From: PKWO01 sp036384915
GTDB taxonomy: Bacteria; Pseudomonadota; Gammaproteobacteria; Burkholderiales; Burkholderiaceae_D
Length of the DNA stretch: 64,000 bases
Assembly: GCA_036384915.1 (NCBI GenBank)
Contig: DASVLJ010000062.1
Location: 248,001 to 312,000, forward strand
Reading direction: 5' to 3'
This document shows, piece after piece, positions 43,901 through 53,163 of this stretch. The position numbers and the translations under genes are program-made. The notes under the pieces are model-generated. The model saw only the letters and a list, made by a program, of their open reading frames with translations, did no database searches and was not told the DNA's origin. Position 1 is the first letter of the stretch. Every line of letters begins with the position of its first letter.

Positions 43901-44686
43901 CTAATCCTGCGGGGGGAGCGCAGGCTTGCCAAACACCTCCACGTAGCTCGGATAGAACGAGCAATAGCGCAGCATCGAAAGGAACAGGGCGCAGGGAATC
44001 ATCACCGCCAGCGCCATCGCTTCGCTCATGCCGGGCAGCAGCGACAGCAGTGCGCTCAGGTTGATCGAGATGAACAGCGAGATCGCCGTCCATGCCACGA
44101 TGTAGGCGATGAAGGCCTTGATGGCGCGCAGCACCGAAAAGAAACTGAAAAAGATCGCCTTGGCCACGCCCATGCCTTGCCATGCGATCAGCGGTGCGGC
44201 AAACCAGAGCGGAAAAATCAGGATCATGTAGATCGACATGCCGAAGAAGACGGTGCGCACAACGAGGTTTTGCGTCTCCGGATTCACCGTGCCGGAAGTC
44301 GATCCTTGCGCCTGGACGACGGCGTCGACCAGCGGGCCGCCGCCATACAGGTACATCGCGCCGATGGCGAGAAGCACCGCCACTACGTACAACACGCCGA
44401 GGCCGGCAAGCCGCGGCAGCACCGGGCCGCGCAGATAGGTGAACAGCAGCCCGGGTTTCGCTTCGCGCCCGGCTTCGCTCAAGGCGCACCCGAGCATGAA
44501 GGCTGTGGTGAAGACCTGGTTGAGCACGAACAGCAGCAGGGAGCCGATCAGCGGGATGAAGGCCAGCAGCAGGTTGACCATCACGTAGAGCAGGAACAGC
44601 AGCGACAATTGATTGGGCTGGCGCCGGAACAGCATGAAGCCGTCGCGTATCCACTGCAAGCCGCTGGCGGCGGGAAGGCGGTTCAC
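43901..44686 (-). CDS. BPSS1780 family membrane protein
   Basis: This 261-residue inner membrane protein has about six hydrophobic helices and the ASGLQWIRDGFMLFRRQP start of the BPSS1780 family, a conserved betaproteobacterial group without known function. The GTG start overlaps the thrB stop by four bases (GTGA), so it is translationally coupled to thrB. It is convergent with uvrD, with three bases between the two stop codons. Confidence 0.88.
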   Translation of the reverse strand: MNRLPAASGLQWIRDGFMLFRRQPNQLSLLFLLYVMVNLLLAFIPLIGSLLLFVLNQVFTTAFMLGCALSEAGREAKPGLLFTYLRGPVLPRLAGLGVLYVVAVLLAIGAMYLYGGGPLVDAVVQAQGSTSGTVNPETQNLVVRTVFFGMSIYMILIFPLWFAAPLIAWQGMGVAKAIFFSFFSVLRAIKAFIAYIVAWTAISLFISINLSALLSLLPGMSEAMALAVMIPCALFLSMLRYCSFYPSYVEVFGKPALPPQD

Positions 44687-45639
44687 GGCAACTCCGGCAA
44701 GGCATGCGCGATACGTTCGCGCAAGATGCGTTCGAATTGCATCGGGTCGTGCGGCGTCAGCATTTCGGCGTCACGCGGCATGTAATAGTCATACAGGCGC
44801 GAGAGCCAGAAGCGCAGTGCGCCGGCGCGCAGCATGGTTTGCCAGGCGGCGCGCTCGTCGGCCGTGAAGGGGCGCACCGCCCGGTAGGCTTCCAGCAGCG
44901 CATGGACGCGTGCGAGGTCGGGCTTGCCCGTGGCCAGATCGACGCACCAGTCGTTGACGCAGACGGCCAGATCGAACAGCCAGGTATCGCAGCCGGCAAA
45001 ATAGAAATCGAAGAAGCCGGTCAACCGTTCGCCGTCGAACATCACGTTGTCGCGGAACAGGTCGGCATGGACCGGGCCGGACGGCAGGCGCGCATAAGCG
45101 GGCATGGCGGCGAAGTCCTGCTGGAAGCGCACCTCGTCCTGCAGCAGTCTGCCGTTCGATTCGGACAGGAAGGGCAGCACGGCGGGTGTCGTTTCCACCC
45201 ACCAGGCCAGGCCGCGCAAATTGGGCTGGCGTATCGCAAAATCCTGTCCTGCGAGGTGCATCCTGGCCAGCATGGAACCGACGGCGGCGCAGTGCACGGG
45301 CCCTGGCGCGAGCTGGCATTTACCTTCGAGCTTGGAAACGATGGCGGCGGGCTTGCCATGCAGTCGGTTGAGTATGTTTCCGGATTTGGTCGCCACCGGG
45401 GCCGGCACCAGCACGCCGCGTTCGGCGAGGTGGCGCATCAGCTCAAGGTAGAACGGCAGTTGCTCGAACGTCAGCTTTTCGAAGACGGTCAGGACGAACT
45501 CGCCGGCTTCGGTATCGAGGAAGAAATTGCTGTTTTCTATGCCGCTGGAAATGCCGCGAATCGACTTTACCTGGCCCAGAGGGTAATCGACGATCCAGGA
45601 TTCGAGGTCAGCCACGCTGACTGGGGTGAAAACAGCCAT
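44683..45639 (-). CDS. thrB: Homoserine kinase (aminoglycoside phosphotransferase fold)
   Basis: It phosphorylates homoserine on the way to threonine. The 318-residue protein is the ThrB type found in pseudomonads and betaproteobacteria: MAVFTPVSVADL at the start, GISSGIENSNFFLDT, the catalytic loop VHADLFRDNVMF and the metal-binding GFFDFYFAGCDTWLFDL. The ATG at 45639 is preferred to the upstream GTG at 45675. It is followed, with overlap, by the BPSS1780-type gene. Confidence 0.93.
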   Translation of the reverse strand: MAVFTPVSVADLESWIVDYPLGQVKSIRGISSGIENSNFFLDTEAGEFVLTVFEKLTFEQLPFYLELMRHLAERGVLVPAPVATKSGNILNRLHGKPAAIVSKLEGKCQLAPGPVHCAAVGSMLARMHLAGQDFAIRQPNLRGLAWWVETTPAVLPFLSESNGRLLQDEVRFQQDFAAMPAYARLPSGPVHADLFRDNVMFDGERLTGFFDFYFAGCDTWLFDLAVCVNDWCVDLATGKPDLARVHALLEAYRAVRPFTADERAAWQTMLRAGALRFWLSRLYDYYMPRDAEMLTPHDPMQFERILRERIAHALPELP

Positions 45640-45763
45640 AGACGAAAGTTCGGAGCGAGAATGAAGGAAAGGCACCGCAGAAACCCTGCCGTGCCTTCAG
45701 TGCAGCCTCATATTATGCATGAATCTTCCGCCGCGACAGCCGCAGGCGGACTTGAGCGGCAAA

Positions 45764-46264
45764 TTATTTCTTGTCGTCAGTCTCTTCAGGCGGTTCCTCG
45801 GACTTCTTTTTCTTGCTGCCGAGGTTGAATTCCATCACCTTCCATTCCGCGCCGCGGTTGGTGGTGCTTTGGGTGTCGCCCGGCAGCGCGGTACCGACTT
45901 GTTGGTTCGGCCGCACGTAATAGGTGCTGACGCCGGTTTCCACCTTGACTTCCTTGACCCCGCTGTCGTCGCGTATTTCCGTCACCTTGTGTTCCGCCGG
46001 CGGCTTACCGATTTTGACGGCCGGCGGCTCGGCGTCTTCCAGTTTTTCGAGCTTGCGGCCGTCTGCGGTCTCGTGCTCCGCGGCGGGTTTTTCCGCTTGC
46101 TTACCGTTTTCTTTATCCGTCGGCTTGGCTGACGGTTTGTCCTGCTTGACCTGTTTGCCCTCGCTGGAAGCATCCGACGGTGTTTGTTGTGCTGAAGCCA
46201 TCACTGGCGTCAGCATCGCCGCAAGAGACAGGCCGACGGCTTGCAGTAGCTGGGATGTACGCAT
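45764..46264 (-). CDS. DUF2782 exported protein
   Basis: The 166-residue product has a signal peptide cleaved near SAQQ (residue 27), then a charged, low-complexity Lys/Glu/Pro/Ala segment (about 28-85) and the compact DUF2782 domain (about 86-150; VTEIRDDSGVKEVKVE, TYYVRPNQQVGTALPGD). Function is unknown. It lies between the polA and thrB loci, the usual betaproteobacterial position. Confidence 0.85.
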   Translation of the reverse strand: MRTSQLLQAVGLSLAAMLTPVMASAQQTPSDASSEGKQVKQDKPSAKPTDKENGKQAEKPAAEHETADGRKLEKLEDAEPPAVKIGKPPAEHKVTEIRDDSGVKEVKVETGVSTYYVRPNQQVGTALPGDTQSTTNRGAEWKVMEFNLGSKKKKSEEPPEETDDKK

Positions 46265-46383
46265 GTTAGCCTCGAAATATGATTACCGTAGCCTCATTGT
46301 AGCAAGCTTCGGGATTCAAGCAATTTGACTTGGCGCAAGTCCAATGGTTCCAGACGATTCCGGATAGTTTCAGATATCCGTTT

Positions 46384-47121
46384 TCACAGGGAATGCGTAG
46401 GCGGGCGCTCCGTATCGGCCAGTTCCACGTCGCGCGCGTCGTAGAACGCGAAAATCGCGTTCACGACGTTGACCGGCTCGTCGATCAGCTGGATCAGGTC
46501 CAGATCGGCGGCGTTGATCATGCCGTCGGCGACGAGGCGCTGTTCGAACCAGTCGAGCAAGCCGCGCCAGAACGTCGTGCCCACCAGGATCACGGGAATG
46601 CGGCGCGAGGTGCCGGTCTGGATCAGGGTCAGGACTTCGGTCATTTCATCGAGTGTGCCGAAGCCGCCGGGCAAGACCACATAGGCGTCGGCGTACTTGA
46701 CGAAGGCCACCTTGCGCGCAAAGAAATGACGGAACGACAGCGCGATGTTTTGCCAGGGATTCGGCTTCTGCTCATGCGGCAATTCGATATTCAAGCCGAC
46801 CGAGGACGACTGTCCTTCGAATGCGCCCTTGCTGGCGGCTTCCATGATGCCCGGGCCGCCGCCCGAAATCACGGCGAAGCCCGCATCGGACAGGCGGCGC
46901 GCAATATCCTCCGCCGCCGCATAATAGGGATGGTCCGGCCTGATGCGGGCCGAGCCGAAAATCGACACGGCCGGACGCAGTTCCGCCAGCCGCTCTGCCG
47001 ACTCGATAAACTCTGCCATAATCGTGAACATTTGCCACGATTCGCGCGCCTTTTTGGCCGTCGCGCGTTCCGGATCGGTTACCCGCCGCAGCGGCGGCAC
47101 GTTTTTGCCCTTCGAATTCAT
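46384..47121 (-). CDS. LOG family (TIGR00730-type) Rossmann-fold protein
   Basis: This 245-residue protein carries both signatures of the LONELY GUY / lysine decarboxylase-like family: GGGPGIMEAASKGAF and the PGGFGTLDEMTE motif that binds the ribose phosphate. Characterised relatives are nucleoside 5'-monophosphate phosphoribohydrolases that release bases such as cytokinins. The ATG sits directly against the polA ATG (CATATG), head-to-head with no spacer. Confidence 0.92.
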   Translation of the reverse strand: MNSKGKNVPPLRRVTDPERATAKKARESWQMFTIMAEFIESAERLAELRPAVSIFGSARIRPDHPYYAAAEDIARRLSDAGFAVISGGGPGIMEAASKGAFEGQSSSVGLNIELPHEQKPNPWQNIALSFRHFFARKVAFVKYADAYVVLPGGFGTLDEMTEVLTLIQTGTSRRIPVILVGTTFWRGLLDWFEQRLVADGMINAADLDLIQLIDEPVNVVNAIFAFYDARDVELADTERPPTHSL

Positions 47122-49926
47122 ATGAATAAAACCCTGTTATTGGTCGATGGTTCCAGCTATCTCTACCGCGCCTTCCATGCCCATCCCGACTTCCGCGATC
47201 CGCAGAACCGCCCCACGGGCGCGATCTACGGCATGGTGAACATGTTACGCCGTTTGCGCAAGGACTATGCGGCCGATTATATGGCTTGCGTGTTCGATGC
47301 CAAGGGCAAGACCTTCCGCGACGATCTCTACCCGGAATACAAGGCGCAACGCGCCGCCATGCCGGAAGAGCTGGCGATCCAGATCGAGCCGATCCATGAA
47401 ATCGTGCGCGCCATGGGGTGGCCCATCCTCATGGTAGAGGGCGTGGAAGCCGACGACGTAATCGGCACGTTGGCAGTCGAGGCCGAGAAGCAGGGTATGG
47501 ATACGGTGATCTCGACCGGCGACAAGGACCTGGCTCAGCTCGTCACGGAACACGTCACGCTGATCAATACCATGTCCAACGAAAAACTGGATATCGCGGG
47601 CGTGAAGGAAAAATTCGGCGTCGGGCCGGAACTGATCATCGATTACCTGACCCTGATCGGCGACACGGTGGATAACGTCCCCGGCGTGAACAAGGTCGGG
47701 CCGAAGACCGCCGTCAAGTGGCTGACGCAATACGGCAGCCTTGCCGGCGTGATGGCCAATGCCGCCGATATAGGCGGCGTGGTCGGCAACAACCTGCGCG
47801 AAGCGCTCGACTGGCTGCCGCAAGGCCGCGTGCTGATCACCGTGAAGACCGATTGCGATCTGTCGTCCCACATGACGACCATCGCCGAGTCGCTGCAGCA
47901 CAAGCCGGAAGACGTGGAAACGCTCAAGGACTGCTTCACGCGCGCCGGCTTCAAGACTTTCCTGCGCGAGCTTGGCGGCAACCCGGCAACGCTGGCGGCA
48001 CCGGCCAAGCCGGCGGGGCGCGAAGACAAGGTGGACAAGGCCAATGAGCAAGCCAGCCTGTTCGGCGCCGACGATGCAAGCACTCCCCAGGAGGATCCTC
48101 CCGCACCGGCGGCGGCACCTGCTGAAGTTCGCTATGAAACCGTGCTGACCGACGCGCAGTTGCGGGAATGGCTCGAACGCATCGAAGCCGCCACGCTGAC
48201 CTCGATCGACACCGAAACGACCTCGCTCGAGCCGATGCGCGCACAATTGGTCGGTATCTCGCTATGCTGCGAGCCCGGCATCGCCGCCTATATCCCCGTC
48301 GCGCACCGTTATCAGGATGCGCCCGAACAGCTCTCGCGCGAGCACGTACTGGCCGTGCTCAAACCCTGGCTCGAGAATCCGTCGAAGGCCAAGGTCGGGC
48401 AAAACCTCAAATACGACAGCCACGTGTTTGCCAACCATGGCGTCAAGCTCATGGGTATCGTGCACGACACGCTGCTCGAATCCTATGTGTTCGAGTCGCA
48501 CCGCAACCACGACATGGACAGCCTGGCGCTGCGCCACCTGAACCACAAGACCATCACCTTCGAGGAAGTATGCGGCAAGGGCGCATCCCAGATCGGCTTC
48601 GACCAGGTCGACATCGAGCGCGCCACGGCTTATGCGGCGGAAGATGCCGACATCACCCTGCGCCTGCACCAGGCCATGCTGCCGCACATCAATACCGACG
48701 GTTTGCGCTTCGTCTACAGCAAGATCGAAGTGCCGACTTCGGTGGTGCTGCAAAAGATCGAACGCAACGGCGTGCTGATCGATCCGGAACGCTTGAATGC
48801 GCAATCGCATGAACTCGGTGTGCGGCTGCTCGACATCGAGCGCGAAGCGCATGAGCTGGCGGGGCAGCCGTTCAACCTCGGGTCGCCCAAGCAGATCGGC
48901 GAAATCTTCTTCGACAAGCTGCAATTGCCGGTGGTGAAGAAGACGCCGTCCGGTTCGCCTTCGACCGACGAGGAAGTGCTGCAAAAGCTGGCCGAAGATT
49001 ATCCCTTGCCCAAGGTGTTGCTGGAATACCGCAGCCTGTCCAAGCTCAAGTCGACCTATACCGACAAGCTGCCCAAGATGGTCAATCCCGATACGGGGCG
49101 CGTGCACACCAACTACGCACAAGCGGTGGCGATCACGGGGCGGCTGGCTTCGAACGACCCCAATCTGCAAAACATCCCGATCCGCACGGCCGAGGGCCGG
49201 CGTATCCGCGAAGCCTTCGTCGCCCCCGAGGGCAGCGTCATCGTCTCGGCCGATTATTCGCAGATCGAGCTGCGCATCATGGCCCATCTGTCGGAAGACG
49301 AGAACATGCTGCGCGCCTTTGCAGAGGGCGTCGATATCCACCGCGCCACGGCAGCCGAAATCTTCGGCGTCAAGCCGGAAGAGGTGGCGTCGGAGCAGCG
49401 CCGCTATGCCAAAGTGATCAACTTCGGTTTGATCTATGGCATGAGCGCGTTCGGCTTGGCGTCGAACCTCGGCATCGAGCGCTCGGCCGCGCAGTCGTAT
49501 ATCGAAAAGTACTTCCAGCGCTTCTCCGGTGTGCGCAAGTTCATGGACGATACCAAGATGACGGCCAAGTCCAAGGGCTATGTCGAAACCGTGTTCGGCC
49601 GCAGGCTGTGGCTGACCGAAATCAATTCACCGAACGGCCCGCGCCGCGCCGGCGCAGAACGTGCGGCGATCAATGCGCCGATGCAGGGCACGGCGGCCGA
49701 TTTGATCAAGCTGTCCATGATCGCCGTGCAGGATTGGTTGGAAAAAGAAAAAATGGGCACCAAGATGATCATGCAGGTACATGACGAATTGGTGTTGGAA
49801 GTACCGAATGCCGAGCTCGATATTGTGCGCGTCAAATTACCGGAGTTGATGGCCGGCGTGGCGCAACTGAAAGTGCCCTTGATTGCCGAGGTGGGCGTGG
49901 GCAAGAACTGGGACGAGGCGCACTAG
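47122..49926 (+). CDS. polA: DNA polymerase I
   Basis: The 934-residue enzyme has a 5'-3' exonuclease (about 1-290; LVDGSSYLYRAFHA), an intact 3'-5' exonuclease domain (about 325-515; SIDTETTSLEP with the acidic residues) and a polymerase domain with motif A SADYSQIELRIMAHLS, the O-helix RRYAKVINFGLIYGM and motif C VHDEL. The ATG at 47122 begins the typical MNKTLLLVDGSS; in-frame sequence extends upstream to 46330 but overlaps the LOG gene antisense. The stop overlaps the end of the GFA gene by four bases. Confidence 0.97.
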   Translation: MNKTLLLVDGSSYLYRAFHAHPDFRDPQNRPTGAIYGMVNMLRRLRKDYAADYMACVFDAKGKTFRDDLYPEYKAQRAAMPEELAIQIEPIHEIVRAMGWPILMVEGVEADDVIGTLAVEAEKQGMDTVISTGDKDLAQLVTEHVTLINTMSNEKLDIAGVKEKFGVGPELIIDYLTLIGDTVDNVPGVNKVGPKTAVKWLTQYGSLAGVMANAADIGGVVGNNLREALDWLPQGRVLITVKTDCDLSSHMTTIAESLQHKPEDVETLKDCFTRAGFKTFLRELGGNPATLAAPAKPAGREDKVDKANEQASLFGADDASTPQEDPPAPAAAPAEVRYETVLTDAQLREWLERIEAATLTSIDTETTSLEPMRAQLVGISLCCEPGIAAYIPVAHRYQDAPEQLSREHVLAVLKPWLENPSKAKVGQNLKYDSHVFANHGVKLMGIVHDTLLESYVFESHRNHDMDSLALRHLNHKTITFEEVCGKGASQIGFDQVDIERATAYAAEDADITLRLHQAMLPHINTDGLRFVYSKIEVPTSVVLQKIERNGVLIDPERLNAQSHELGVRLLDIEREAHELAGQPFNLGSPKQIGEIFFDKLQLPVVKKTPSGSPSTDEEVLQKLAEDYPLPKVLLEYRSLSKLKSTYTDKLPKMVNPDTGRVHTNYAQAVAITGRLASNDPNLQNIPIRTAEGRRIREAFVAPEGSVIVSADYSQIELRIMAHLSEDENMLRAFAEGVDIHRATAAEIFGVKPEEVASEQRRYAKVINFGLIYGMSAFGLASNLGIERSAAQSYIEKYFQRFSGVRKFMDDTKMTAKSKGYVETVFGRRLWLTEINSPNGPRRAGAERAAINAPMQGTAADLIKLSMIAVQDWLEKEKMGTKMIMQVHDELVLEVPNAELDIVRVKLPELMAGVAQLKVPLIAEVGVGKNWDEAH

Positions 49927-50324
49927 AATATATGTTCGATCTCAGCCGGCATGCTGACCCAGGCATGCTTGCGCTCCTCGTACACGGAAACGGTGGGTGC
50001 GGGAAAGCCCGGGTCGGCAAATGCGCCCACCGGAATGGCTATACTGTCTTCCCTGCCTTGGTTGATGTAGTACACCGTCGTGCCGCATGTCGGGCAGAAG
50101 TGGAACGTGGCCCTGCCGCCCTCATCGCCGACCCGTACGTAAGAGCTCGACGTGCCGGTGATGGCCACGGCGCTGGCGGGAAAGCGCGCCTGCGAGGCGA
50201 AGACGCCGCCCGTCCTGCGCTGGCAGTTCAGGCAATGGCAAACGGAGATACGGATGGGTTCGGCTGTCGTGACGGCCTGGAGCTGGCCGCAGCAGCAACG
50301 GGCTGTTCGGGTGGTCGATGTCAT
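49923..50324 (-). CDS. GFA family (CENP-V/glutathione-dependent formaldehyde-activating type) protein
   Basis: The 133-residue protein has the zinc-binding cysteine pattern of the family: CCCGQLQ near residue 10, CHCLNCQRRTG near 30 and CPTCGTTVYY near 78. Related proteins bind glutathione adducts, but the name formaldehyde-activating is not proven for most members. It is convergent with polA and overlaps its end by four bases. Confidence 0.92.
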   Translation of the reverse strand: MTSTTRTARCCCGQLQAVTTAEPIRISVCHCLNCQRRTGGVFASQARFPASAVAITGTSSSYVRVGDEGGRATFHFCPTCGTTVYYINQGREDSIAIPVGAFADPGFPAPTVSVYEERKHAWVSMPAEIEHIF

Positions 50325-50387
50325 CCTGTATGCTCCTCAAACCGGGTTCTGATAATTTAACATACATGCTTCGGCACGATGCTTTTG

Positions 50388-50393
50388 TATAAT
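50388..50393 (+). promoter_or_regulatory. Candidate -10 element of the ZIP transporter gene
   Basis: TATAAT precedes the ZIP gene by about 35 bases. A short frame opens at an ATG at 50397 and ends at 50444 in a different frame from the transporter. Confidence 0.4.
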
Positions 50394-50428
50394 TCGATGC
50401 TTGACAACAATTTCAAATCGGGGAAGCC

Positions 50429-51202
50429 ATCAATTCCACGCTGATTTCCATCCTGCTTGCCACGACCATTGCCGGCGTCGTCAGCATTTCCGCCGCCGCG
50501 GTGTTCTCGTTCGCCTTGCTGTCCAAGATGGTCGAGCGCATGGTCAGCCTGTCGGTCGGCATCCTGCTATCGACCTCGCTGCTGCATGCCTTGCCCGAAG
50601 CTTTCGAATCGAAGGCCGACCCTCGTGCCTTGTTCGCCACGCTCCTTGGCGGCTTGCTCGGCTTCTTCCTTCTGGAAAAGCTTGCCATCCTGCGTCACTC
50701 GCACCACCACGAGCACGACGGCCACGCGCACGAACACGGCCATGATGCGCATGAGGCAGGCAAGGCCGGCTGGATGATCCTGGTCGGCGATGGATTGCAC
50801 AACTTCACCGACGGCATCCTGATCGCGGCGGCATTCCTGGCCAACCCCAATCTTGGCCTTGTCACGGGCCTGGCCATCATCGCCCACGAGATTCCGCAAG
50901 AGATCGGCGACTTCATCGTGCTGTTGAATGCCGGTTTCACGCGCAAGCGTGCCTATGCCTACAATCTCATATGCAGCCTGATGGCGGTGTGCGGCGGCTT
51001 GCTCGGCTATGCGACGCTCGAGCGCGCCGCCGGCTCGATACCCTATGTGCTGGTGCTGGCTTCCTCGGGCTTCATCTATATCGCGGTATCGGATTTGATG
51101 CCGCAGATGCAGCGTCGGGCGACGCTGCACGAGACGATTCCGCAGGTGATCTTGATTGCGACGGGCGTTGGTGCCGTCCTTTTGCTGACGCACGGCCGAT
51201 GA
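50429..51202 (+). CDS. ZIP family metal transporter
   Basis: This inner membrane transporter probably imports zinc or another divalent metal. It has about eight helices, a His-rich cytoplasmic loop (HSHHHEHDGHAHEHGH) and the paired motifs GDGLHNFTDG and HEIPQEIGDF with metal ligands. The frame has no ATG or TTG; the first normal start is a GTG at 50501, which would cut helix 1 in half. Helix 1 (STLISILLATTIAGVVSISA) is encoded upstream, behind GGGGAAG and an ATC at 50429, so I give that start with doubt. A frameshift or rare start codon is possible. Product about 257 residues. Confidence 0.85.
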   Translation: MNSTLISILLATTIAGVVSISAAAVFSFALLSKMVERMVSLSVGILLSTSLLHALPEAFESKADPRALFATLLGGLLGFFLLEKLAILRHSHHHEHDGHAHEHGHDAHEAGKAGWMILVGDGLHNFTDGILIAAAFLANPNLGLVTGLAIIAHEIPQEIGDFIVLLNAGFTRKRAYAYNLICSLMAVCGGLLGYATLERAAGSIPYVLVLASSGFIYIAVSDLMPQMQRRATLHETIPQVILIATGVGAVLLLTHGR

Positions 51203-51205
51203 ATG

Positions 51206-51309
51206 CGGGTTGGGTTGAGCGCAAGCGAAGCCCAACATCGTGCGCTTGGACTCACATGCATTTATTGCGGTAGGTTGCGTTGGGCTTCGCTCCGCTCAAC
51301 CCAACCTAC
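51206..51309. repeat. Inverted intergenic repeat pair
   Basis: A GGGTTGGGTTGAGCG...AAGCCCAAC segment (about 51206-51236) is repeated inverted at about 51268-51309. The second copy itself ends in GTAGGTTG and CAACCTAC. This is the form of a small palindromic mobile repeat and may act as terminator between the ZIP and sulfurtransferase genes, which are convergent. Confidence 0.75.
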
Positions 51310-51316
51310 AAAAATC

Positions 51317-52171
51317 TTACGTGCCGGTTGCCATAGGCCGCGAAGCATCCGAACACCACTCGCTCCACGATCCCGGATACAGCGCCGCACCCGACATGCC
51401 GGCCACTTCCAGCGCCAGCAAGTTATGGCAAGCCGTCACGCCGGAACCGCATTGCATGATGCTGGCCTCGGGCTTGGCGACGATGGCGGCCCATTCCTTG
51501 TGCAAAGTCTCGGGATCCTTGAAGCGGCCGTCGGCTTGCAGGTTATCCTTGAAAAAGCGGTTGACCGCACCGGGGATGTGGCCGCCGACCGGGTCTATCG
51601 TTTCGTTTTCGCCGCGGAAACGGTCATTGGCGCGCGCATCGACCAGGGTCATTTTCTTGCTGTCGATGTTGGCCAGCACGGCTGCCGCATCGACGGTTTT
51701 GGCCAGTGACGCGCGCAGCGTAGCCGTGCCCGGTTCCACCTGGCGCAATACGGTGGAGAGGCCATGTCCTCCGGCGTTCCAGGCTTGCAAGCCGCCATCC
51801 AACACGGCGACGGCCTTGTGTCCGACCCAGCGCATCATCCACCACAGGCGTGCGGCGCACATCCCGCCCTGCGCATCGTAAGCGATGACTTGCGTATCGT
51901 TGTGGATGCCCCAGCTGCGCAGATGGGCGGCGAACACTTCCGCCGCAGGCAGCGGGTGGCGGCCGCGGAATTCGCCGTTGGGCGCCGGACGCGTGTCCGA
52001 CAGGTCGTGGTCGAGGTGGGCAAACAAGGCGCCCGGAATGTGGCCTTCGCGGTAGGCGGCGCCGCCCGCGTCGGGCTTGGCCAAATCATGGCGGCAATCG
52101 ATGACGACCCAGTTGGGTTCGGCCAGGTGCTTCGCCAGTTCGTCGGCGCTGATCAGAGTAGAGAATGTCAC
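51317..52171 (-). CDS. sseA: 3-mercaptopyruvate sulfurtransferase (double rhodanese)
   Basis: This 284-residue enzyme has two rhodanese domains. The active cysteine lies in the second, in the loop CGSGVTA, the pattern of mercaptopyruvate rather than thiosulfate sulfurtransferases. The GTG at 52171 follows AGGAG at 8 bases; another GTG at 52180 overlaps the stop of the EamA gene (GTGA) but has no spacing to the ribosome binding site. It is transcribed after the EamA transporter. Confidence 0.92.
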   Translation of the reverse strand: MTFSTLISADELAKHLAEPNWVVIDCRHDLAKPDAGGAAYREGHIPGALFAHLDHDLSDTRPAPNGEFRGRHPLPAAEVFAAHLRSWGIHNDTQVIAYDAQGGMCAARLWWMMRWVGHKAVAVLDGGLQAWNAGGHGLSTVLRQVEPGTATLRASLAKTVDAAAVLANIDSKKMTLVDARANDRFRGENETIDPVGGHIPGAVNRFFKDNLQADGRFKDPETLHKEWAAIVAKPEASIMQCGSGVTACHNLLALEVAGMSGAALYPGSWSEWCSDASRPMATGT

Positions 52172-52176
52172 GGCAA

Positions 52177-53112
52177 TCACTCCTGAAGTTGGGCAGCCGC
52201 ATTCGTCGACGCATTTTCCGGTATCGCGCGTGCGGCCGCGACGGAAACCTGATTCCGGTAATTATAGAACGTCGTGACCATGCCGGAGGCGAGAATTACG
52301 GCGATGCCGATCCATGACGTAACGCCGAGCAAGTCTTGCCACACGATGATGCCCCAGATCGAGGAAAACACGATGCCGCTATATTGCAGATTGGCAGTGA
52401 CCAGCGGCTGCCCTAGACGGTAAGCGCGCGTCATGGCGATTTGCGCGATCGTGGCGCACAGACCCACGGCAGCCAGCAGCGATGCGCTCTTCACGCTGTG
52501 CGCGTGCCAGCTGAACTGTTCCGTGAGGGCATGGCCCCCGAAGCCGGCCAGGAAGCCCATGGCGGAAAAATAAAACACCACGCGGTATTCCGGCTCGCCC
52601 ATCAAGCCCAGCTGGCGCACCTGCAGATAAGCCAGGGCCGACAAGATGCCGGACAGCAGGCCGAGCAGGATAGGGCCGATCAGGTTCGCCTGGAAAGACG
52701 GCTGGAGCAGCAGCAACACGCCGGCGAAACTCGCAACGATGGCTGAGCCCAGGCCCCAGGTGAAGGAACCCTTGCTGCCGCGCATCCAGCCCATGATCAA
52801 GAGCATTGAAGCCATCCACACGGGCGACATGTAGTTCAGCGTCATGGCCGAAGCCAGCGGCAATTTCGATACGGCATAAAACCACAGCCACAGTGAAGCC
52901 ACGCCGGCGACACCGCGCCGCAAATGATGCCAGGGGAGAGGTGTGGCCATGCTGCCGCCGCGGATGCGTGTCATCACGAGCAGGAACACCATGCCGATGA
53001 AGCCGCGGTACATCACGATCTCGGATATCGAGTAGTAATCCGAAGCCAGCTTGACGCATACGCCCATGAAGGCGAACACGAAACTGGCGAACAACATCCA
53101 GAGCGATTGCAT
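52177..53112 (-). CDS. EamA/DMT family transporter
   Basis: The 311-residue membrane protein has ten hydrophobic helices in two EamA repeats (about 1-140 and 145-285). The FAFMGVCVKLASD start and YRGFIGMVFLLVM segment are typical of drug/metabolite exporters. Substrate cannot be predicted. It lies upstream of the sulfurtransferase gene on the same strand. Confidence 0.9.
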   Translation of the reverse strand: MQSLWMLFASFVFAFMGVCVKLASDYYSISEIVMYRGFIGMVFLLVMTRIRGGSMATPLPWHHLRRGVAGVASLWLWFYAVSKLPLASAMTLNYMSPVWMASMLLIMGWMRGSKGSFTWGLGSAIVASFAGVLLLLQPSFQANLIGPILLGLLSGILSALAYLQVRQLGLMGEPEYRVVFYFSAMGFLAGFGGHALTEQFSWHAHSVKSASLLAAVGLCATIAQIAMTRAYRLGQPLVTANLQYSGIVFSSIWGIIVWQDLLGVTSWIGIAVILASGMVTTFYNYRNQVSVAAARAIPENASTNAAAQLQE

Positions 53113-53163
53113 GGCGATGAAGATAAATTGCCGGCTGCGCTTGCGCGGGCCGGCAATATTACT

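Noticed and set aside
46330..47121. N-terminal extension of polA by 264 codons
   Set aside because: PolA starts at MNKTLLLVDGSS. The extension is antisense to the LOG-family gene and resembles no PolA domain.
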